54,216 nucleotides of DNA from Leuconostoc palmae (GCF_019656075.1 NZ_BPKZ01000010.1:1-54216); one strand, 5' to 3'. Shown: positions 45,049 through 54,156, counted from the stretch's first letter. Notes: generated by a model not told the origin, from the sequence alone. Numbers and translations: made by a program.

Positions 45049-46604
45049 TAGGCGTCCACCTCTTGTTTAAGTGCTGATTTGGCGTCAGATAAACTCATTC
45101 CTGTCATCAATAAGCCTAACTCTTGTTTATTTGTATCTTTTGCATCTACAATCCCAACAATTTTCCCGGCATTGATTACTGCAATACGATCAGAAAGGTT
45201 AAGTATTTCATCTAATTCAAAACTTACAACCAAAACTGCTTTTCCAGCATCCCTTTGGTCTATAAGCCGTTGATGAATATACTCAATAGCACCAACATCT
45301 AATCCTCTTGTTGGTTGTGAAGCAATAATTAATTCGTTTTCACGATTTAACTCACGGGCAATAACAGCCTTTTGCTGGTTACCACCTGACATTGAACCAG
45401 CTGTTACTTGTATGCCAGCTGCACGCACATCAAACTCTGTGACAAGTTTTTGAGCTAAGTTATCCATTTCATCTTTTTTTAGAATACCATTTTTGGAAAG
45501 TGGGGCCTTATAGTATGTTTGAAGGGACAAATTTTCTGACAATGTCATATCAACTTCCATACCAAATCTCAGACGATCTTCAGGGATATGACCAACACCA
45601 GACTCAGTTATTTGTCTAGGTTTTTTGTTAGTAATATCTTTCCCTTGTAAAACAATCGATCCGGCTTGCACTTTTGTTAACCCCGTAATGCCTTGAATCA
45701 ACTCGGTTTGCCCATTACCATCAATACCAGCAATCCCAACAATTTCACCTGATTTAACATCGAGTGAAAAGTCTTTAACAGCAGCTACACCACGTGCATC
45801 ATGAACTTCAATATTGTTTAAGTTTAAAACGGTTTCCCCTGTCTTAACGTCGGACTTTACTGTTTTAAAACTCACCTCTCGACCAACCATCATATCAGCT
45901 AACTCTTGTGAAGATACACCAGCCACTGGAAAAGTCTCAATAGACTTACCGGCACGTATCACCGTAACAGTATCAGCTGCAGCACGTATTTCATCAAGTT
46001 TATGAGTAATTAAGACAATTGATTTGCCTTCCTTGGCTAAGTTATGCAAAATTGTAATTAATTCTCCAATTTCCTGAGGTGTCAGAACTGCTGTGGGTTC
46101 GTCAAAAATTAATATATCGGCGCCACGATATAGTGTTTTTAATATCTCCACACGTTGTTGCTGACCGACTGATATATCAGAGATTTTCGCATAAGGGTCA
46201 ACTTGTAAGCCATATTTCTCAGATAATTCCTGAATTTTTTTTGCCGCTGTTTTAGTATCTAACGACAGCCCTTTAGTGATTTCTGAACCCAACATGATAT
46301 TTTCAGTTACTGTGAAAGCATCAATAAGCATGAAATGTTGATGTACCATCCCGATACCCAAGGCATCTGATTTTGATGGTGAATCCACTGTCACAGTTTT
46401 TCCGTTAATCAAGATTTCTCCTGATGTTGGCTGAAGCAATCCCGTCAAAATATTCATTAGGGTTGATTTCCCAGCACCGTTCTCACCAAGTAACGCGTGA
46501 ATTTCACCTTGTTGGACTTGTAAATTAATGTCATCATTGGCCGCAAAATCGCCGAATTTCTTAACGATATGTCGCATTTCAATGACTGGTGTTGATTCGG
46601 TCAT
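45048..46604 (-). CDS. nupO: Nucleoside ABC transporter ATP-binding protein (NupO-like)
   Basis: A 518-residue ABC ATPase with two tandem nucleotide-binding domains. Domain 1 has ALLGENGAGKSTLM near residue 35, ISVGQQQRVEILKTL and LIFDEPTAVLTPQE. Domain 2 has the degenerate Walker A GIAGIDGNGQTELI near 293, SGGNQQKAVIARE and ASQPTRGLDVGA (degenerate Walker B), the usual asymmetry of the YufO/RbsA class. It is the first gene of its operon. No BMP-type binding-protein gene lies beside it. It is preceded by an attenuator-like hairpin. Confidence 0.9.
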   Translation of the reverse strand: MTESTPVIEMRHIVKKFGDFAANDDINLQVQQGEIHALLGENGAGKSTLMNILTGLLQPTSGEILINGKTVTVDSPSKSDALGIGMVHQHFMLIDAFTVTENIMLGSEITKGLSLDTKTAAKKIQELSEKYGLQVDPYAKISDISVGQQQRVEILKTLYRGADILIFDEPTAVLTPQEIGELITILHNLAKEGKSIVLITHKLDEIRAAADTVTVIRAGKSIETFPVAGVSSQELADMMVGREVSFKTVKSDVKTGETVLNLNNIEVHDARGVAAVKDFSLDVKSGEIVGIAGIDGNGQTELIQGITGLTKVQAGSIVLQGKDITNKKPRQITESGVGHIPEDRLRFGMEVDMTLSENLSLQTYYKAPLSKNGILKKDEMDNLAQKLVTEFDVRAAGIQVTAGSMSGGNQQKAVIARELNRENELIIASQPTRGLDVGAIEYIHQRLIDQRDAGKAVLVVSFELDEILNLSDRIAVINAGKIVGIVDAKDTNKQELGLLMTGMSLSDAKSALKQEVDA

Positions 46605-46666
46605 TTATTTTCTCAGAGCATACCCAGTAAAGTACTACGTATGTTTTCACTTTCTGATAATATTTT

Positions 46667-46703
46667 AAAAAAATCCACGGACAAGTGCTGTTCGTAGGAT
46701 TTT
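46667..46703 (-). terminator. Terminator-like hairpin in the nupO leader
   Basis: On the minus strand AAAATCC...GGATTTT with further broken pairs inside, followed by T7. It lies between a TGGTATAAT extended -10 (46715-46723) and the nupO ATG, about 65 nt before the gene. It could attenuate transcription. I see no purine-riboswitch consensus in the leader. Confidence 0.55.
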
Positions 46704-46714
46704 CTTCAAGCAAT

Positions 46715-46723
46715 ATTATACCA
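46715..46723 (-). promoter_or_regulatory. Extended -10 promoter of the nup operon
   Basis: TGGTATAAT on the minus strand is a full extended -10; no good -35 is needed or seen. The leader would be about 105 nt. Confidence 0.55.
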
Positions 46724-46819
46724 TGATTATTTGTACAAAATTATTTCAATTAATTTACCTCGTGCGATTTTTAGATTAATAGGAATGTGATTTTAACGTT
46801 AGTACCATAGTAATTAGGC

Positions 46820-46825
46820 TATAAT
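46820..46825 (+). promoter_or_regulatory. -10 box of ktrB (leaderless arrangement)
   Basis: TATAAT ends 6 nt before the ktrB ATG; no Shine-Dalgarno lies between. The -35 is weak. Confidence 0.5.
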
Positions 46826-46831
46826 AGAGAT

Positions 46832-48235
46832 ATGTCACGAAAAATAGAACTCCCTACTTCTGCGGAGATGAAAAAATTCCATAATCGTTCACGTCGATAT
46901 ACTTTTTGGTCTCATATTTCTATGCCACAACGTTTAACTTTAGGATTTTTATCTGTTATTACTGTTGGTGCTATTTTTTTAATACTACCAATTAGTCACC
47001 ATGGTAATATGAGCCATTCCTTTATGGATGCAATGTTTACTGCTACGTCAGCAGCATCTGTAACTGGGCTAACAGTCGTAGATACAGCAACTCACTGGAC
47101 AACTTTTGGCCAACTGATTATTATGTGTCTCATTGAAGTTGGTGCACTCGGATTCATGTCTTTTTCGGTCCTATTATTTACAGCTACTCGTAAACAAATG
47201 GATCTGCGCAACAAAATGATGGTTCAAGAAGTTTATAGCCTTGAAAGTTTGTATGACACACGCGTTGTCTTTGGCTATGTTATTAAATTATCGATTATTA
47301 TACAGCTTGTAGGTGCTTGTCTGCTCGCCCCATTTTTTATGCATGACTTTGGCATTAAACGTGGTGCTTTTTATGCTATTTTTCATGCCATCTCCGCATT
47401 TGGAAACGCAGGATTTAGCATATTACCTAAAAATGATGTCTCCATTGCAAATCAGCCGTGGATTTTATTGATATTCGCAGCATTAATTATCGCTGGTTCA
47501 CTAGGTTTTTTGGTTTGGAGAGATCTACTGCTTTATCATCACAGACGTCGACTATCACTCCACTCCAAACTCGCTTTGGTTATGACTGGGGCCTTAATTA
47601 TTGGCGGTTGGTTATTATTTGAATTGACAGAAAAAAATTTGGCTGTAGAAACCCAATTGTCAACCTTTGATCGATTAGCAAATACATTATTCATGTCTAT
47701 TTCATATCGTACAGCCGGTTTTTCACAATTCAGCTTTAACGATATGTCACCCGCAACTATACTGTTAACGATGATGCTAATGTATGTTGGTGGTACTCCC
47801 GGATCAACCGCTGGCGGAATTAAAACAACTACTTTAGGTGTTTTACTATTAAAAACCCACGCGGCTCTGCGGGGCAAAAAAGATGTTACCTTTGCTCGGC
47901 GTCGATTAACAAACGAAAATATTACCCGTTCACTACTACTAGTTTTTGTCTCTATCGTTTTTTTGGCTATATTGGCCTTTCTATTAATGCTGACGCAAAG
48001 TCCAGATTCAAAATTTGGTCTAGAATACGTCATTTTTGAAGTCATCAGTGCTTTTGCCACTGCAGGATTAACACTAGGTTTGACACCTCATTTGACAGAT
48101 TTCGGTCAATTAGTCATTATGTTAACTATGTTTATTGGTCGAGTAGGTGTCTACACTGTCATGTTCTCAGTTCTTAATGTTCATGGAGAGCATGCACCAT
48201 ATCAATACCCAGAAGAATCTGTTATCATCGGTTAG
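46832..48235 (+). CDS. ktrB: Potassium uptake protein, KtrB/TrkH family
   Basis: A 467-residue potassium channel-like transporter made of four membrane-pore-membrane repeats. Selectivity-filter Gly residues lie in the four pore loops: AASVTGLTVVDT (about 73), AFGNAGFS (about 189), SYRTAGFSQ (about 291) and ISAFATAGLTLGL (about 407). The gating segment GGTPGSTAGGIKTTT lies near 321. Sodium coupling and partnership with KtrA are family knowledge. The ATG has no ribosome site and follows TATAAT by 6 nt. Confidence 0.92.
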   Translation: MSRKIELPTSAEMKKFHNRSRRYTFWSHISMPQRLTLGFLSVITVGAIFLILPISHHGNMSHSFMDAMFTATSAASVTGLTVVDTATHWTTFGQLIIMCLIEVGALGFMSFSVLLFTATRKQMDLRNKMMVQEVYSLESLYDTRVVFGYVIKLSIIIQLVGACLLAPFFMHDFGIKRGAFYAIFHAISAFGNAGFSILPKNDVSIANQPWILLIFAALIIAGSLGFLVWRDLLLYHHRRRLSLHSKLALVMTGALIIGGWLLFELTEKNLAVETQLSTFDRLANTLFMSISYRTAGFSQFSFNDMSPATILLTMMLMYVGGTPGSTAGGIKTTTLGVLLLKTHAALRGKKDVTFARRRLTNENITRSLLLVFVSIVFLAILAFLLMLTQSPDSKFGLEYVIFEVISAFATAGLTLGLTPHLTDFGQLVIMLTMFIGRVGVYTVMFSVLNVHGEHAPYQYPEESVIIG

Positions 48236-48254
48236 ATTAAGAAAGGAACAATTT

Positions 48255-48920
48255 ATGCGACAAACATATGCCATTATTGGTCTTGGTAGGTTCGGTGGAG
48301 CGCTATTAAAAACTTTAGTTGCTAACGGTCAAGATGTGCTTGGTATAGACATCAGTGAGGAAAATGTTAATGAGTATCGCGACATTGCAACACAAGTTGT
48401 TATTGCTGATGCACAAGAAGACGATGTTTTACGCAAACTTGACATTGCCAGTTTTGATCATGTTATTGTAGCTATTGGTCATAATATGCAAGCAAGTATA
48501 TTAGCAACCATTAATGCCAAAGACTTAGGGGCTAAAAATGTCATTGCCAAAGCAGAAAATCACACACACTTACGCGTGCTAACTAAAATTGGAGCCGATT
48601 TTGTTGTTCAACCCGAACGAGAAATGGGTGAACGTCTGGCCAGAAAACTTCTGGCTCCGAATATGTTGAACTTTATTGAATTATCTGATGACTACTCCAT
48701 GGCAGAAGTACAAATTGTTAACTCAGAGTTTTCAGGAAAAACATTATCTGAGCTTAATATTCGCAAAAAATTTGGTTTAAATGTCATTGCTGTTCGACAC
48801 GATGGTGAAGTTGTAGTTGCGCCGGAAGCAGGTTATCAAATACATCATAATGACATTTTGTCGGTCGTTGGACCTAAAGATATGGTTGATGATTTTGACC
48901 AAATGACAAATCATGTTTAA
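48255..48920 (+). CDS. ktrA: Potassium uptake regulatory subunit, KtrA/TrkA family
   Basis: A 221-residue cytosolic RCK protein. The N-terminal Rossmann domain begins YAIIGLGRFGGALLKTL and binds nucleotide (GIDISEE acidic tip). A C-terminal TrkA-C domain starts near residue 140. It forms the ring that gates KtrB. The start at 48255 has AAAGGA upstream, 19 nt after ktrB; the longer open frame overlaps ktrB and is not used. Confidence 0.93.
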   Translation: MRQTYAIIGLGRFGGALLKTLVANGQDVLGIDISEENVNEYRDIATQVVIADAQEDDVLRKLDIASFDHVIVAIGHNMQASILATINAKDLGAKNVIAKAENHTHLRVLTKIGADFVVQPEREMGERLARKLLAPNMLNFIELSDDYSMAEVQIVNSEFSGKTLSELNIRKKFGLNVIAVRHDGEVVVAPEAGYQIHHNDILSVVGPKDMVDDFDQMTNHV

Positions 48921-48921
48921 T

Positions 48922-48952
48922 AAAAAAACACCCTAATATTAGGGTGTTTTTT
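48922..48952. terminator. Bidirectional terminator after ktrA
   Basis: Palindromic AAAACACCCTAAT/ATTAGGGTGTTTT between converging units, followed by T6. Confidence 0.88.
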
Positions 48953-49787
48953 ATTGACTAATAAATGTTGCTATTTGAGAGGCAACAAATGGATTATCAC
49001 GTACCTGACTATGTTGTGATTGTTCTCCGCCCACTAATACACTATATGCTTAGTTGTGCTTAATAAAGTATTTAAAAGATTGCGAACTAAAATTAGTCAC
49101 AACACCATCAGACCCGTCACCTTCATCTCCCATCACGTTCATAATTTTAGTCTGTATATCCATATTGTTTTTGTTTTGTTCAAAATAATGGTAGTTATCG
49201 TCTTGCATCTTTGGCTTTGATGTGCGACCATCAAGTTCGTTTTTTGCAAATGCGGTTCGATTAAATTTACCATCTATCATCCCAGAATTAAATGGGGCTG
49301 CAATAGCAATTATCAATTTTCGGATATTGTTTATTGTCAGGATGATGTGACAGCATTGTTGTAGCAGCTACAGTTGCTCCCATTGAATGCCCAACTAACG
49401 ACACTTTTTTCATACCACTGCCACGTAATTGCTTTAAAAATTTTGCTAGAACATCAGATTCCTGACGTGCAGAATTTCCCTATTTTAAAAATCAAACTGG
49501 TAAATTGCCCCGTATCCACTATTAGACTTAACAAGATTCAACTCGTAGCTCCCAGATTTTGAGATATTAATGGTTTCTCTTTTTGTAATATGTGTTTTAT
49601 CTTGGATAGATTTAGCTAAAACATTAGTCGCATTTGCACTGCTACCATAGCCATGTAACAGTATAATTGTTTGGTTCGATGGCTCATGATAATTTTTTAT
49701 ACGACTAACCATATAATAGCCACCAACCAAACAAAGCATAAGAATTAACACTGTAGTAACTAATATTTTCCCTTGTCTACTCGTCAT
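48951..49787 (-). pseudogene. Broken DUF915-type alpha/beta hydrolase
   Basis: Pieces of one hydrolase in three frames. The first 100 codons (49485-49787) give a membrane anchor (residues 8-27) and IILLHGYGSSANATNVL. After a frameshift near 49480-49490 the sequence continues with KFLKQLRGSGMKKVSLVGHSMGA, which holds the nucleophile Ser. A second frameshift near 49305 leads to LIAIAAPFNSGMIDGKFN. An in-frame TAA at 49050-49052 then interrupts the tail, which runs on to VGGEQSQHSQVRDNPF and ends at 48951. The intact gene would encode about 275 residues. The three lesions make it inactive. Confidence 0.8.
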
Positions 49788-49803
49788 CCATGTTCCTCAT
49801 ATA

Positions 49804-50223
49804 TTAATCAAACTGTTTTACCAATATGACTTTGAAATTATTATTACCAGATAAAAGTTTATCTACTGGACAACGTCGTTGCGCAATTTCTAATATATCT
49901 TCCGCCTCTACATGACTAACATGTGGTATCAAAACATTCGCTTGCACGTTGAACTGAAAGCCTTCATTATCACGTAACATCTCGACAACAACACGCACTA
50001 CACTTTGATGTGATAATTTCCGACGCTTTTCTTCTACTTCTATGGTTGCATTAAGACACGTTGCCAAAGAGGCCGCTAATAATTGCTCAGGATTAGTTCC
50101 TGGAGTCTCACTTATTGGACTACTTGTTGTAATGGTTAAATCATCGTTATCAATAGTCTTAACTAGTCCTTCAATACCAAACGAATTTACTACTTATGTA
50201 CGATATAACACATTTTCTGCCAT
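49804..50223 (-). pseudogene. OsmC/Ohr-like peroxidase gene with an early stop codon
   Basis: A 139-residue OsmC-family protein is readable from the ATG at 50223 (AGGAG upstream) except for TAA at codon 10 (50194-50196). The catalytic Cys is in LATCLNATI near residue 57. A second Cys lies in AQRRCPVDKL near 121, as in Ohr/OsmC enzymes that reduce organic hydroperoxides. A TTG at 50067 could restart translation but would drop the N-terminal half. A stop-codon sequencing error is the main alternative. Confidence 0.75.
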
Positions 50224-50269
50224 GAAATTCTCCTATATGCCATACTAATCAAATTCAATTATAACAAAT

Positions 50270-50803
50270 CTACATACTTTTAGTCAGTATTTTTTCTTTA
50301 GCTGATTTCAAAACAGTTAACGCTGCAGTATACGTAGCAATCCCGTAATCAAAGGTTATTTGCTGTGTTGATGTCATTCCGTCACTGAGCCACTCTGCTA
50401 AACGTTCTTGTAACGATTCCAACTGCAATGTTTTCCTAAATATTTCTTCATCTAAAAATTTAATCACTTCTTCATCAGGTAAATAAGCGCTGAAATATAA
50501 GCGCATGAGTAAGTCAGACTTAAATATTTCATCAGACGTTGGTTCAATCAAAGCCTCATCAAAACTTTTACTTCCTAATTCTGTAATTTGGTAAATGTTC
50601 TTATTTGGTTTATCAGTCTGCACAATTGTCTGTTTCACAACTAGTCCCTCAGACTCTAATTTTTTTAACGTTGGATAAATCATCCCAAACGTCGCATCAA
50701 AAAAGTGATTTAGTCTTGTCTGTAAAATATCATTGATCTCGTATCCTGTATGAGGTCCTGACTTTAAAATACCAAGAATGACCTCTTTACCTTTCATTAC
50801 CAA
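50270..50803 (-). CDS. PadR family transcriptional regulator
   Basis: A 177-residue PadR repressor. The winged helix is typical (ILGILKSGPHTGYEINDIL, then FGMIYPTLKKLESEGLV), followed by a C-terminal helical dimerisation domain. TTG at 50803 has GGAGG 8 nt upstream; the ATG two codons later is the alternative. It is the second gene of an operon with the MFS exporter. The palindrome overlapping the exporter promoter is its likely operator, giving autoregulation released by an exported drug or phenolic compound. Confidence 0.88.
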   Translation of the reverse strand: MVMKGKEVILGILKSGPHTGYEINDILQTRLNHFFDATFGMIYPTLKKLESEGLVVKQTIVQTDKPNKNIYQITELGSKSFDEALIEPTSDEIFKSDLLMRLYFSAYLPDEEVIKFLDEEIFRKTLQLESLQERLAEWLSDGMTSTQQITFDYGIATYTAALTVLKSAKEKILTKSM

Positions 50804-50836
50804 TGATTACACCTCCGATACCATACTTTTTTACCA

Positions 50837-52387
50837 TTATACACCACCTCGTTTCAAACGTTTTTCTTTCAAAAATAAACTAATTACTGCACTTATAAGA
50901 ATAAATATGACACTGTAACGATACAACTTTTCAAAGGCAAAGCGTAATTGATTCTTCGTCAGATTTTCTATATCTTCAACTGCGTTTTTAAATTCAGGTG
51001 GTAAGTGGGTAGTATTTGTGTCTTCGAACTTTGTTTTGGTCATTGAATGATTTATTTTGTCCAGTGTTTGTAATTTTTCTCGGTTAGATAGATGCGTTTG
51101 ATTAATACGTCTTGAAGCATAATCTATTGAGTTAGTTTTAGCTTGCGCTAAACCACTATACAAACCAGTTATAAATATCGCTACAGCAAGCATAGACCCG
51201 ACCTGTCTCAATACTCCGGTTACACTCTGAGATGCTGTCAATGATGCCCCTTCTAATTGACCAGCTGAAATGACTAGAATAGGTCCTGTGATCAAACCAT
51301 ACCCAATACCAACCAGAACACCTGCAATCATCGTATGCTGGTTGTCTTTTAATGCACCAAATCCTAACCACCCATACCCTGCAGCAATTAATATAAATCC
51401 CACACCTAATAATAAAGGCGCGGATATTTTTGATTTTATGAAGCCGGATATGGGTGCAAAAATAAAAATAGCAAATGATATTGGTGCAATCAATAACGAA
51501 GCATGTAACGTTGTCATTCCGCCAACATTCGTAAAATAATTCGGTAATATAACCATAATAGCAACTAAAAATACATTACTTAACACAATAATGATAGCAG
51601 CTAAAGAAAACATTTTATCGGCAAATAGTTTCAGTGGCACCATTGGATTTTGGCTTTTCTTCTCGATGCAAATAAACAATATAAAACTTAAAACGCTAAC
51701 AGTTAAACAAAGAATGGTTTCCCAACTTGTCCACCCCCATAAGCGTCCATTAATCAAACCAATAGATAAATTACCTAATGTCATCATGCTAGATATTGCA
51801 CCGCCAATATCAATTTTTTGAACCTGTCGATTTTCGTTTTTAAAAGGAAAAAAGCAGGCGCTAAATATAAGCATGCTAATTACCAATGGTAAATTAATCA
51901 CAAAAATCCAACGCCATCCAAGTAACTGCGTAATGACGCCACCAATAGTTGGTCCAAGTGCCGCGGCTAAACCTTGTGTTATCCCTAAAATACTAATCAC
52001 TTTTGTTCGATTTTCACCAGTTACTAAACGAATGGCTAATGTCATGGCTAATGGAAATATTAGTGCAGCACCACAACTTTGGATCGCTCTGCCTACTAGC
52101 AACGTTGTCAAATTACTAGATACAGCCGAAATAGCAGATCCGATACCAAACATAGCTGTTCCTAACATAAATCCTCTAAACATACCAAACATTTCTGCTA
52201 AACGAGTTAACGGTATCGTTAGTGAGGCGAACAAAATCAAATAGATACTTAATGTCCATGACAATTGATCTAGCCCAGTGTTTAGATATTGTCCAATGCT
52301 TGGTAAACTAACATTCATAATTGTTGTATCTAACATACAAACAAAAATCCCCAATACGAATACACTTATTAAAATCGTTTTTTTCAT
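50837..52387 (-). CDS. MFS multidrug exporter, DHA2 family
   Basis: A 516-residue, 14-segment drug:proton antiporter. The first helix ends CMLDTTIMNVSLPSIG (motif D1), LTRLAEMFGMFRGFMLGT is motif A, and LGPTIGGVITQLLGWRWIFVINLP is motif C (about residue 147). An extra loop of about 75 residues (about 410-485, rich in charged residues) precedes the last helix, longer than in many relatives. The start at 52387 has AAGGGG 7 nt upstream. Confidence 0.9.
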   Translation of the reverse strand: MKKTILISVFVLGIFVCMLDTTIMNVSLPSIGQYLNTGLDQLSWTLSIYLILFASLTIPLTRLAEMFGMFRGFMLGTAMFGIGSAISAVSSNLTTLLVGRAIQSCGAALIFPLAMTLAIRLVTGENRTKVISILGITQGLAAALGPTIGGVITQLLGWRWIFVINLPLVISMLIFSACFFPFKNENRQVQKIDIGGAISSMMTLGNLSIGLINGRLWGWTSWETILCLTVSVLSFILFICIEKKSQNPMVPLKLFADKMFSLAAIIIVLSNVFLVAIMVILPNYFTNVGGMTTLHASLLIAPISFAIFIFAPISGFIKSKISAPLLLGVGFILIAAGYGWLGFGALKDNQHTMIAGVLVGIGYGLITGPILVISAGQLEGASLTASQSVTGVLRQVGSMLAVAIFITGLYSGLAQAKTNSIDYASRRINQTHLSNREKLQTLDKINHSMTKTKFEDTNTTHLPPEFKNAVEDIENLTKNQLRFAFEKLYRYSVIFILISAVISLFLKEKRLKRGGV

Positions 52388-52399
52388 AACCATTCCCCT

Positions 52400-52445
52400 T
52401 TTATATTAACATAATTTATATTAACTTAATTAATATAAATGTCAA
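52400..52445 (-). promoter_or_regulatory. Exporter promoter with PadR-type operator
   Basis: -35 TTGACA (52440-52445) and -10 TAATAT (52418-52423), 16-bp spacer. A perfect 10-bp inverted repeat TTTATATTAA/TTAATATAAA (52415-52439) covers the spacer and -10. TTTATATTAAC is repeated at 52400-52410. Repressor bound here would block RNA polymerase. Confidence 0.7.
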
Positions 52446-52455
52446 GTTTAGGCAC

Positions 52456-52485
52456 AAAAAAACCGCTACTGTGTGAGCGGTTTTT
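52456..52485 (-). terminator. Terminator of the small HTH gene
   Basis: Arms AAAAACCGCT/AGCGGTTTTT with an 8-nt loop. Confidence 0.85.
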
Positions 52486-52495
52486 CATTAAGTGA

Positions 52496-52798
52496 TTATA
52501 AATTATTATCTTCATCGATTTGATTGATTTTATCAAAAACCCGAAAAAGATTTTCCATTTCTGTTAATTTATATTTTTTTGAATTGCGATCGTACACGAT
52601 TTCAGATTGTACAGGTTCTCCTACTTGCAAATCATGTAAAAAATCGCGTATTTCTGATATATCGCGCTGTACAGTCTTACGCCCTATAAAAAACATATCT
52701 TCGATTTCCTCAATCGATAACGCTCGACGACTAATTAATGCAGAATACAATCTTAAAATGCGTTGCTTATCATTAAAAACAGTTTTGTGTGCTGACAT
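52496..52798 (-). CDS. Small DeoR/HTH_11-type DNA-binding protein
   Basis: A 100-residue protein made almost only of a winged helix-turn-helix (RILRLYSALISRRALSIEEI, then FIGRKTVQRDISEIRDFL), as found at the N-terminus of WYL/DeoR regulators. No effector domain is present, so it is either a stand-alone regulator or the N-terminal stub of a larger one. The clean stop and terminator favour stand-alone. GAGGG precedes the ATG. Confidence 0.7.
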   Translation of the reverse strand: MSAHKTVFNDKQRILRLYSALISRRALSIEEIEDMFFIGRKTVQRDISEIRDFLHDLQVGEPVQSEIVYDRNSKKYKLTEMENLFRVFDKINQIDEDNNL

Positions 52799-52898
52799 AT
52801 TTTCCCTCGGTGAAATACTCTAAATTAATTGTACCAAATAAAACAGATGTTCGTTACAATAGAAATATAATTACTTTAACTATGAAAGGTCATCTATC

Positions 52899-53285
52899 AT
52901 GTCATTTTTCAATTTTCTAAAAACGAAAAAGCCTGCTAAAGTATCTCACAATGGTAAAACAATGTCTTCAGAGGCTCCTATTTGGGAAACCACGGTCGAT
53001 CCAGATGTTTTCTTTAATAGTTACCAGAAAGCAATTCATTCACCTAACACAAACGATAGCCAAACAGCTATCGAACTTAGCAGTAACCTATCTGATTTAC
53101 AAATAGCCTTTATTGACCGCTTTGCCAAAACATTATTAACAAAGTTAAAAAAAGAAAAAAACAAAGACAAACGAGCAGAGCAAGCAATTGAAGCAATCAA
53201 CAAAGTTCGAGTTTATAATAAACAGATGACTGTTGACGTTCGAGCACACCTAGCCCAAACTAAGAAAAAACTGATTGGAGACTAA
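52899..53285 (+). CDS. Hypothetical protein
   Basis: A 128-residue soluble protein, not recognised. The first 20 residues are basic (FLKTKKPAKVS), and the last third is strongly charged and helical (TLLTKLKKEKNKDKRAEQAIEAI), suggesting a coiled coil. AAAGG lies about 10 nt before the ATG. It precedes the PEBP gene by one nucleotide, so the two form an operon. Confidence 0.7.
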   Translation: MSFFNFLKTKKPAKVSHNGKTMSSEAPIWETTVDPDVFFNSYQKAIHSPNTNDSQTAIELSSNLSDLQIAFIDRFAKTLLTKLKKEKNKDKRAEQAIEAINKVRVYNKQMTVDVRAHLAQTKKKLIGD

Positions 53286-53286
53286 C

Positions 53287-53793
53287 ATGAAATTGACAGT
53301 TAAATTAGAAGATGGTTTTATACCAGATAAATACGCTAAATATGCCTCTCAAGAATATCGCACAAGTAATATGCCTACTGTCAATTTCCCTATTACAATC
53401 TCTGAAATTCCAACTGGTACAAAGTCATTAACCGTCAGTTTGATTGATTATGATGCAGTTCCTGTTACTGGTTTTCCTTGGATACATTGGCTAGCAGCTA
53501 ACCTACCCGTAGATAGTATTCCAGAAAACTTGAGCGAGACAGGCCTCGGTGTCTCCGGTATGAATTCAACTTGGCACAATGTTCAAAAAGGTGGAGAACT
53601 ACCTAATCCAAAAATTAATCAAGCCTACATCGGACCTATGCCCCCTGATAAAACGCATGATTACACATTAACTATCTTTGCATTAGATACCGTATTAGAC
53701 CTTCAAAATGGATTCTTTTTGAACGAATTAAGAACCAAAAGTAAAAATCATATATTGGCTATGGAAATCTTAGAATTACCAGCACGTGCTTAA
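53287..53793 (+). CDS. YbhB/YbcL family (PEBP, Raf-kinase-inhibitor-like) protein
   Basis: A 168-residue phosphatidylethanolamine-binding-protein fold. Signature pieces are SLTVSLIDYDAVPVTGFPWIHWLAANLP near residue 55 (the DPDAP-like ligand-site strand and HWL), and YIGPMPPDKTHDYTLTIFALD near 117 (the GPxPP...HxY block). The ligand is unknown. The start at 53287 has GGAG 6 nt upstream; an ORF start 12 nt earlier overlaps the previous stop codon. Confidence 0.9.
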   Translation: MKLTVKLEDGFIPDKYAKYASQEYRTSNMPTVNFPITISEIPTGTKSLTVSLIDYDAVPVTGFPWIHWLAANLPVDSIPENLSETGLGVSGMNSTWHNVQKGGELPNPKINQAYIGPMPPDKTHDYTLTIFALDTVLDLQNGFFLNELRTKSKNHILAMEILELPARA

Positions 53794-53814
53794 CACCTAT
53801 TTTAGGTGTTTTTT
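53792..53814 (+). terminator. Terminator of the PEBP operon
   Basis: 8-bp arms AACACCTA/TAGGTGTT with a 3-nt loop and T-run, overlapping the stop codon. Confidence 0.85.
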
Positions 53815-53837
53815 ATACAGTTTTTTTACTTTATCCA

Positions 53838-53870
53838 GTATTTAAATGTATATTTATTACATTTAAATAC
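53838..53870. promoter_or_regulatory. 13-bp inverted repeat upstream of argC (possible ArgR operator)
   Basis: Perfect arms GTATTTAAATGTA/TACATTTAAATAC around a 7-nt AT spacer. The AT-rich palindrome before an arginine biosynthesis gene suggests an ARG box, though it does not match the TGAAT-N-ATTCA form closely. Confidence 0.5.
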
Positions 53871-53922
53871 ATATGAGATTAATATTTATAACATAGTCTA
53901 ACTAATCAGGAGGTGCCTAAAG

Positions 53923-54156
53923 ATGCCTGAAAACAAATTAAATGTAGCCATAGTTGGCGCTACTGGATATGGTGGTCTTGAACTACTTCGTTTATTATAT
54001 AACCATCCAAATGTTAACGTCTCATCCATTCATCACACCTCCGAGTCTCAAGATGATATCAACCAATTGTTTCCTCATTTGAAAAAAATGTATAAAATAA
54101 CATTTTCGCCTTTTAATCCCAACAATATTATGCAAACAGCAGTGCTCTTATACTAA
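53923..54156 (+). pseudogene. argC: Truncated N-acetyl-gamma-glutamyl-phosphate reductase
   Basis: The first 77 codons of argC: NVAIVGATGYGGLELLRLL is the NADP-binding loop, followed by SSIHHTSESQDDINQLFPHL. A normal enzyme has about 340 residues, but this frame stops at 54156, and the next gene's ribosome site lies only about 40 nt further. The catalytic Cys region and the whole second domain are missing. AGGAGG precedes the ATG, so the stub can still be translated. The host would lack ArgC unless another copy exists. Confidence 0.75.

Noticed and set aside
46605-46710. Purine riboswitch before nupO
   Set aside because: The conserved loop and junction sequences of the purine aptamer are not present in the leader; only generic hairpins are seen.
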